Assembly (NCBI RefSeq): GCF_002076895.1
Contig: NZ_CP020465.1
Span: 496,001 to 560,000, forward strand
Source: Cognaticolwellia beringensis
Lineage (GTDB): Bacteria > Pseudomonadota > Gammaproteobacteria > Enterobacterales > Alteromonadaceae
Length of the DNA: 64,000 bases
Direction of reading: 5' to 3'
Shown here: piece by piece, positions 56,139 to 64,000 of the stretch
Layout of the letters: every line of letters begins with the position of its first letter
Numbering within the stretch: position 1 is the first letter of the stretch
The notes under the pieces: generated by a model
Seen by the model: only the letters and a program-made list of their open reading frames with translations
Told to the model about the DNA's origin: nothing
Databases searched by the model: none
Program-made: the position numbers and the translations under genes

Positions 56139-56798
56139 TTACTTGTAAAGTCCGTGCTGCTCTATATAGTCATAAACAGGCTTGGGTAGGTATTGGCAAT
56201 AATGTAAGTTAGCTTTTATTTTTGCTCTAATTTCGGTAGAAGAAATATCAACAGGATTACTTTCATGTAGAATGATTTGCCCTGTTTTTTGGTGCTGTAA
56301 TTTTGCCAGATCATAAATAAGGCGAGATTTTAATTCTGGTGCAAGTGCCGCTTCCAAAGTTAATAGTGGGTAACCAGGACGAATATTAACCACTAAGTTA
56401 CACAAGCTAAGAATTTCTTGCCAACAATGCCAAGTTGTAAAAGATAACAGCGAGTCCATACCCATAATAAAAAATAAATCTGCGCTCGGTTGTTCAGCTT
56501 TTATTTCATGCAAGGTATCGACAGTATAGGAAGGGCTTTGACGGTCAAGTTCCCGATTGTCTAGGGTGAATATATTGCTATTGTCGCAGACTAAAGACAC
56601 CATCTTAGCACGCTGTTTTGCATTGGCATGGGTACTGTTTTTATGGGGTGGAATATGCGCAGGAATTAAATGTAATTGCTGCGTGCCTAGCCATTTTGCG
56701 GTTTCTTGGGCTGGTAAAATATGTCCCAGATGAATCGGGTCGAAAGTACCGCCAAGTATTGCGATAAGTTTTGGCGCAGTTTGGTTAGTTGTACTCAT
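56139..56798 (-). CDS. nadD: Nicotinate-nucleotide adenylyltransferase NadD
   Basis: 219 residues. The nucleotidyltransferase signature ILGGTFDPIHLGHIL is at residues 13-27, and ISSTEIRAKI near the C-terminus matches the SxTxxR motif. It makes nicotinate adenine dinucleotide in NAD synthesis. Its start overlaps the end of holA by 14 bp. The 136-bp gap to rsfS has no gene (in E. coli cobC lies there). Confidence 0.95.
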   Translation of the reverse strand: MSTTNQTAPKLIAILGGTFDPIHLGHILPAQETAKWLGTQQLHLIPAHIPPHKNSTHANAKQRAKMVSLVCDNSNIFTLDNRELDRQSPSYTVDTLHEIKAEQPSADLFFIMGMDSLLSFTTWHCWQEILSLCNLVVNIRPGYPLLTLEAALAPELKSRLIYDLAKLQHQKTGQIILHESNPVDISSTEIRAKIKANLHYCQYLPKPVYDYIEQHGLYK

Positions 56799-57828
56799 AA
56801 TCTAAACTGAAATTTTGACTGATAGTATCGTGAAATAAGCTGATGAAAACATCACTCAATAAAATGAAAGCGTTAAAATCACTGCTGGTTTTACTGAGTA
56901 AATCAACTTGCGCTAGCCTTGCTAACGCTTGTTCAGCATGACTTAAGGTTATGTGCTTTAAAGCATGTTGATATAAAGGTTTTTTCTTATCCCAAATCCG
57001 ATATTGCTTAAAAATATCGTTAATATTGTTGCCTTGCTCTATTTGTTCCAACATGGCATAAAGCTGGCTAATTTCTTTATGGACCACCCAAACTAATTGG
57101 CCAAGTGCACTACCGTCATGTTGCATTTGATCTAGCATAGTTAAGCACTTTTTTAGATCGCCGATTAGTAAAGTATCAATGAGTTGAAAAGAATTGAATT
57201 TTGCTTGTTTAATGAAGAGTTGTTCAGCTTCCTCAATACTCACCGCTTGTTGTGAGAACAAGATAGAAAGTTTTTGCAACTCTTGGCCTAATGCAGGTAA
57301 ATTACCTTCAAATAATTCCGCCATTAAATTAATAACATCAGGTTGCAATGTTAATTGTAACTGTCGAGCTTGATTATTCAGCCATTGCTTTAATTGTTTA
57401 GCGTCCATATCGTATAAAGGGACAAAGCAGCCAGCCGCCTCTAACGATTTAAACCATTTGCGCTTTTGCGTTGCTGCGTCTAGTTTTGGGCCATGAAATA
57501 TTAGTTGGATATCTTGATGTAATAGCGTGAGTAATTGTGCTACTCCTTTTGCGCCATTATCGCCAATTTTACCCGAGGTAAATTCTATTTCGATAATACG
57601 TAATGACGAAAATAAGCTCATTGATTGATATTCTTGAAACAGCTCGTCCCAATCAAACTTATCGTCGATGCTAAAACGAATTATTTCGTCGAAACCTTGT
57701 TTTTTAGCGTGCAGCTTTATTTTTTCTAATGCGTCATTTTTTTGCCATAACTCATCACCAAATACCAACCATATTGGCTTAAAACCTTGGTTGAGTGTGT
57801 TGTCGAGTTGATTATGATATATGCGCAT
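56785..57828 (-). CDS. holA: DNA polymerase III delta subunit HolA
   Basis: 347 residues (E. coli 343). The N-terminus RIYHNQLDNTLNQGFKPIWL is followed by LVFGDELWQKNDALEKIK, a typical delta sequence; the protein lacks a working Walker A, as usual. It opens the beta clamp in the clamp loader. Order leuS-lptE-holA-nadD is as in E. coli; holA starts 8 bp after lptE. Confidence 0.95.
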   Translation of the reverse strand: MRIYHNQLDNTLNQGFKPIWLVFGDELWQKNDALEKIKLHAKKQGFDEIIRFSIDDKFDWDELFQEYQSMSLFSSLRIIEIEFTSGKIGDNGAKGVAQLLTLLHQDIQLIFHGPKLDAATQKRKWFKSLEAAGCFVPLYDMDAKQLKQWLNNQARQLQLTLQPDVINLMAELFEGNLPALGQELQKLSILFSQQAVSIEEAEQLFIKQAKFNSFQLIDTLLIGDLKKCLTMLDQMQHDGSALGQLVWVVHKEISQLYAMLEQIEQGNNINDIFKQYRIWDKKKPLYQHALKHITLSHAEQALARLAQVDLLSKTSSDFNAFILLSDVFISLFHDTISQNFSLDYEYN

Positions 57829-57836
57829 ATAATTAC

Positions 57837-58343
57837 CTATAGCTGAATACTAGCCATATCACGCAAGATTTTATTGGCGGCTTCTTTACGCATTTCTCGT
57901 AACATTAATGATAACTCGCGACTTTTTGCTAGCGCGATATCAGGATCATCTTGATAATCACGATTGAGCTCAAAGCGGAAGTTTTGAATATCTTGTCCGG
58001 GAATTAAAATTTGATAGCGAACGGTATAAATAAGTTCGTATTCTGCTACTTGACCATTCGGAAAAACTGACAGTGTTCTTCTGTCTAAGTTGTCTTGTAG
58101 CATGCGCATTTGTGGGATTTTATCATCACTTTTTTGCACTAAATTAACATCATTAATGGTTAAGTGCTGTTTAACTAAGCGCGTAAGTTCGCCATATTGG
58201 TCCACCGAGCTAAAAGCAATGGTTTGTAACTCTGGCGCTAATAAATAATTACCACGCAGTTGAAAGCCACAACCCGTTAACATGATTAACACTAAGCTAA
58301 ATGATAGCAGTTTGCTTACTCGACTAATGACCAATTGCTTCAT
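57837..58343 (-). CDS. lptE: LPS-assembly lipoprotein LptE
   Basis: 168 residues with a lipoprotein signal (LLSFSLVLIMLTGC, lipobox LTGC near residue 25) followed by GFQLRGNYLLAPELQTIAF, the family's opening. LptE plugs LptD in the outer membrane and helps insert lipopolysaccharide. It lies 134 bp after leuS; a strong hairpin (58378-58410) is between them. Confidence 0.94.
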   Translation of the reverse strand: MKQLVISRVSKLLSFSLVLIMLTGCGFQLRGNYLLAPELQTIAFSSVDQYGELTRLVKQHLTINDVNLVQKSDDKIPQMRMLQDNLDRRTLSVFPNGQVAEYELIYTVRYQILIPGQDIQNFRFELNRDYQDDPDIALAKSRELSLMLREMRKEAANKILRDMASIQL

Positions 58344-58377
58344 AAAGTGTTCACTTTTTAATGGATAAAAATTTAAT

Positions 58378-58410
58378 CAGTGCCTAGCTAATAGGTTTAG
58401 CTAGGCACTG
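58378..58410. terminator. Perfect 13-bp hairpin between leuS and lptE
   Basis: CAGTGCCTAGCTA and TAGCTAGGCACTG flank a 7-bp loop. On the minus strand ATTAAATTTTTA follows, a weak T-run. It may terminate part of the leuS transcripts or stabilise a processed mRNA end before lptE. Confidence 0.6.
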
Positions 58411-58477
58411 TTAAGTTACTGCGATGTTGTTAATCTATAAATGATGACTAAAGAGTAAACATTAGTCATTGCACAAA

Positions 58478-61111
<2,634 letters not shown>

Positions 61112-61373
61112 TTATTGGCAAATTTATAGTGATAAAATTTGTTATTTTAAGATTAGGTTTTAGCGATAAAAATTATCCCGATAGGATACCTTATCTCTAG
61201 CCGTTGCGACAAGTTAAAGCAGGTTAATGCGGCAGATTTTTCGAGATAAAGTTGAGTTAGTCGACGAAAGCCACTTTTATCATTGTTTTATACCCTATAC
61301 TAAAACGGTTAATGGTGGCTTTTATCGCCTTAATAATTATACTAAAAGCTGAGTTTTAGATTACGGAGGCGAT

Positions 61374-61859
61374 ATGAAAAAAGAACAATCTTCTGTTAAA
61401 GAGGTGTATCAAAAGTTACAAACATGGCTTGAGGACACCAAAGACAATGAAGTTCGCTCAATAGCTGCTTTCCTGGAACAAGCTAAAGCTATCGTTATTG
61501 CTGCAGAGCAAATTCCAGAGCAGAAAGTTAAACAATTTATTGCCAACTTAAAATATGATCTCAGTGATTTTTATCAGCAATATCAAGCCGACATTAAGCA
61601 TTCAGTCTATTTGGATATACTCAATGAAAGCCTCTGGGAAAATTTGGCGAAAATTACTGATAAATCACAAGTAGAATGGTCAGAACTTATGGATGATTTT
61701 CAACATAAAGATGGCTACCATGTGGGGGATTATGTGGGGTTTGGGCAATTACAATGTCAGACCTGCTTACATTGTGTTACTTATAGCCATGCTAATGTTG
61801 TTATAGATTGTATTAACTGCGGTGGTAAAGACTTTAATCGCTTAAGTCTAACTCCGTAA
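61374..61859 (+). CDS. Zinc-ribbon protein of the YbeL/DUF1451 family
   Basis: 161 residues. Helical N-terminal part followed by a C-terminal zinc ribbon: CQTCLHCVTY (about 132-141) and CINCGGKDFNRL (about 149-160), four key cysteines present. The function of the family is unknown. Divergent placement from leuS is conserved with E. coli ybeL. The ATG is preceded by GGAGGCG. Confidence 0.88.
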   Translation: MKKEQSSVKEVYQKLQTWLEDTKDNEVRSIAAFLEQAKAIVIAAEQIPEQKVKQFIANLKYDLSDFYQQYQADIKHSVYLDILNESLWENLAKITDKSQVEWSELMDDFQHKDGYHVGDYVGFGQLQCQTCLHCVTYSHANVVIDCINCGGKDFNRLSLTP

Positions 61860-62023
61860 AAACTAACTTTTTTTTACTAGTTTTTTAATATTATTTTGCT
61901 GATCATAGCGGTGTCGCTGTACACTGTATTTAATGAAGTAGCATCTATACTAAACGGACTCATAAATTAGCCGTTTAGTATTATTTCCGTTGATATGTAA
62001 ATCGTACCCCCAAGAGATCTTCT

Positions 62024-64000
62024 ATGACAAATGTGTCAACCAATGCACGCCTTAAGCCTAGTCAATTAACCGCAGATTTAACGGTTAAACAATTTGCCAA
62101 TGCCACACCAACAGCAGAAATAGAACAAGTATTTATTGGCCATGAAAGAGCTAAAGAAGCGTTAACTTTCGGGTTGTCGATGGCTGCACCAGGTTTTAAT
62201 GTTTACGCTATGGGTGAGCATGGTACGGGACGTCAAACCCTGATAAAACAAATGTTAGCCGCAACAGCGAGTCAAGAACCTACACCTGATGAATGGTGCT
62301 ACATCAACAATTTTGATGACCCAAATTCGCCACATAATCTTTATGTTAGTCCAGGTGATGGTAAGCAGTTACTTACTCGTATGAATACCTTTATTGATGA
62401 GTTGATGGATTTGTTTCCAGAAATTTTTGATAACCCAGGCTATCAAAGACAAAAAGCTGCGCTCGATCGCGACTTTAATAAAAAATATGATCAAGCCATT
62501 ACCGAAGTTGAAGCAGCGGCATTAAAAGAAGACGTGGTATTGTTCGAAGAAAATGGTGAAATTGGCTTTTCACCATTAGTCGAAGGTAAGCCACTTAATG
62601 ATAAAGAGTTTGCGGAACTAAAAGAGCCCAAACGTGCTGACTTTTATATTTTATTAGCCAAGTTAGAAGATTTACTCTCTGAAAAGTTAATTGAATTACC
62701 GCAATGGAAGCGTATTGCTTCCGATAAATTACGCAAGTTAAAACATGAAACTGCGGCACAAAGTATTCAACCATTTTTAAAAGAGTTAGAGACGGAATTC
62801 GCCAGTAATATTGGCGTACAAAAATATTTAGCAAAAGTGAAAGCTCATGTCGTAGATGCTGTATTAGAGTTGCTGGTCGATGAGAGTAACGAAGCGCCGA
62901 ATGACAAAGATATGCGTAAATTGATGGTTGAACGCTTTTTACCTAATTTACTGGTAACCCGCAAAGCGGATGAAGGTGCGCCGGTTATTTATGAGCAAAA
63001 TCCGACCTTTCAAAACTTGTTTGGCCATGTTGATTTTGGTAGTTTTCAAGGTGGCAGTTACACCAGTTACCGTTTAATTAGACCGGGTGCTTTGCATAAA
63101 GCTAATGGCGGTTACATCTTACTTGAAGCGGATAAGCTGTTGACTCAACCTTTAGTTTGGGCGCGACTGAAGCTAGCGCTAAAGTCGCAGCAAATTACGA
63201 TTGAAAATCCGCATTTAGAATACGCACAGCCGGGCGCATTTAGTCTACAGCCTGAAAAAATACCGTTAAACGTTAAAGTGATTTTATTAGGTGATCCTGA
63301 AATTTATTACACCTTACAAGATTATGATCAAGAATTTACCGAGCTATTCCGTGTCTTGGCTGATTTTGATCGTCATCTAGAGAAAAGTCAGAGCAATTTA
63401 AATGACTACGCCAATTTAATCCGTCAACGTGCCCATCGTAATAATTACCCCGAAGTCACTGATGAAGCGGTATTAGAACTGGTTAAATATGCGCTTAGGC
63501 GTGCCGAACATCAACACAAAATATCGGCTAATATTGTGCAAGTTAATGATTTATTAGATGAGGCATTCTATTTGTGGAAGCTATCTGATGGTACAAATGG
63601 CTTGTGTGGTAAACATGTGACAATGGCGTTAGCCGCCAAACAGCGTCGAACTGGCCGCATGAGTGAAGCATGGCTAGAGGAAATCAAGGAACGTCAGTTA
63701 TTGATTGATACTGAAGGCGAGAAAATAGGTAAAATCAATGGCCTAACAGTATTAGAGATTGGTGATAGCGTTTTTGGTACACCCGCACGCATAACAGCGA
63801 CTGTATATGCCGGTAGCCAAGGGGTAACTGATATTGAACGAGAAGTTGATTTAGGTAAATCTATTCACTCGAAAGGGGTGTTGATTTTAACCGGTTATTT
63901 GGGTCATAAATATGGTCAAAAATTTCCGGTTACTATTTCTGCCAATATTGCCATTGAACAGTCTTATGGTCATATCGATGGTGATAGTGCTTCTATGGCT
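62024..64000 (+). CDS. Lon-related ATP-dependent protease (YcbZ/LonB-like), 3' end missing
   Basis: The frame opens at ATG 62024 (MTNVSTNARLKPSQL) and runs without stop to the window end, so at least 659 residues are present. Features: IGHERAKEALTFGLSM (about 39-54), a Walker A-like GEHGTGRQT (about 64-72), and the AAA domain with LHKANGGYILLEADKL (about 357-372). The Lon catalytic serine lies in HIDGDSASMA, exactly at the edge; the catalytic lysine would follow. No RING or N-terminal LonA domain is present, which fits the bacterial Lon-related/YcbZ group. RBS is AAGAG. Confidence 0.9.
   Translation, partial: MTNVSTNARLKPSQLTADLTVKQFANATPTAEIEQVFIGHERAKEALTFGLSMAAPGFNVYAMGEHGTGRQTLIKQMLAATASQEPTPDEWCYINNFDDPNSPHNLYVSPGDGKQLLTRMNTFIDELMDLFPEIFDNPGYQRQKAALDRDFNKKYDQAITEVEAAALKEDVVLFEENGEIGFSPLVEGKPLNDKEFAELKEPKRADFYILLAKLEDLLSEKLIELPQWKRIASDKLRKLKHETAAQSIQPFLKELETEFASNIGVQKYLAKVKAHVVDAVLELLVDESNEAPNDKDMRKLMVERFLPNLLVTRKADEGAPVIYEQNPTFQNLFGHVDFGSFQGGSYTSYRLIRPGALHKANGGYILLEADKLLTQPLVWARLKLALKSQQITIENPHLEYAQPGAFSLQPEKIPLNVKVILLGDPEIYYTLQDYDQEFTELFRVLADFDRHLEKSQSNLNDYANLIRQRAHRNNYPEVTDEAVLELVKYALRRAEHQHKISANIVQVNDLLDEAFYLWKLSDGTNGLCGKHVTMALAAKQRRTGRMSEAWLEEIKERQLLIDTEGEKIGKINGLTVLEIGDSVFGTPARITATVYAGSQGVTDIEREVDLGKSIHSKGVLILTGYLGHKYGQKFPVTISANIAIEQSYGHIDGDSASMA

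Overview
The window is a piece of chromosome from a low-GC marine gammaproteobacterium. Gene order and protein sequences point to Alteromonadales, most likely Colwelliaceae (Colwellia/Thalassotalea type). This is inferred from synteny (sixA-smrB-prmB-aroC; rpsU-yqeY-dnaG-rpoD divergent from tsaD; plsY/folB-folK/uppP; ybeL/leuS-lptE-holA-nadD-rsfS-rlmH-mrdA-rodA-rlpA-dacA-ybeD-lipB-lipA), not from a database search.

Layout. 1-4377: conserved core (3' end of sixA, smrB, prmB, aroC, an MFS transporter). 4378-5338: intergenic, with a probable CsrB/RsmZ-type small RNA on the minus strand. 5362-27325: a genomic island of about 22 kb inserted in the T-loop of a tRNA-Ile(CAU) gene. The 3' part of the tRNA lies at 5339-5361 and the 5' part at 27326-27382; joined, they give a perfect 77-nt tRNA with CCA. 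The island has 10-bp terminal inverted repeats. From left to right it carries a TrlF-like PHP/ABC-type ATPase, a type I restriction-modification system (hsdR, hsdS, and an hsdM broken by one in-frame TGA), a serine recombinase beside a res-like array, a Fic protein with an operator array, a 365-bp tandem repeat, and a five-gene overlapping operon that I identify as the Gamma-Mobile-Trio (gmtY-gmtZ-gmtX) plus a coiled-coil protein and a RecD-like helicase.

Between gmtY and its right end the island carries its own complete tRNA-Ile(CAU), interrupted in the anticodon loop by a 252-nt group I intron. So the element appears to destroy a host tRNA gene and supply a divergent, intron-bearing replacement downstream of the host tRNA promoter. 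The replacement's T-arm differs from the sequence the element inserted into. This is the most interesting observation in the window.

27526-32496: a secreted choice-of-anchor-B/Calx-beta/GlyGly-CTERM protein, divergent from an MbnP-MbnH pair (copper protein and diheme tryptophan-modifying enzyme). 32603-41153: housekeeping genes (rpoD, dnaG, yqeY, rpsU, tsaD, plsY, folB, folK, uppP). 41364-45075: acyl-CoA dehydrogenase, HDOD protein, a small MITE-like element, and ybbN/cnoX. 45199-46289: a REP/BIME array of eight units carrying GTAG feet. 46428-64000: msrA (with MetJ-box-like sites upstream), the lipoate and cell-elongation cluster, leuS, a ybeL-like zinc-ribbon protein, and the start of a Lon-related protease that runs off the window.
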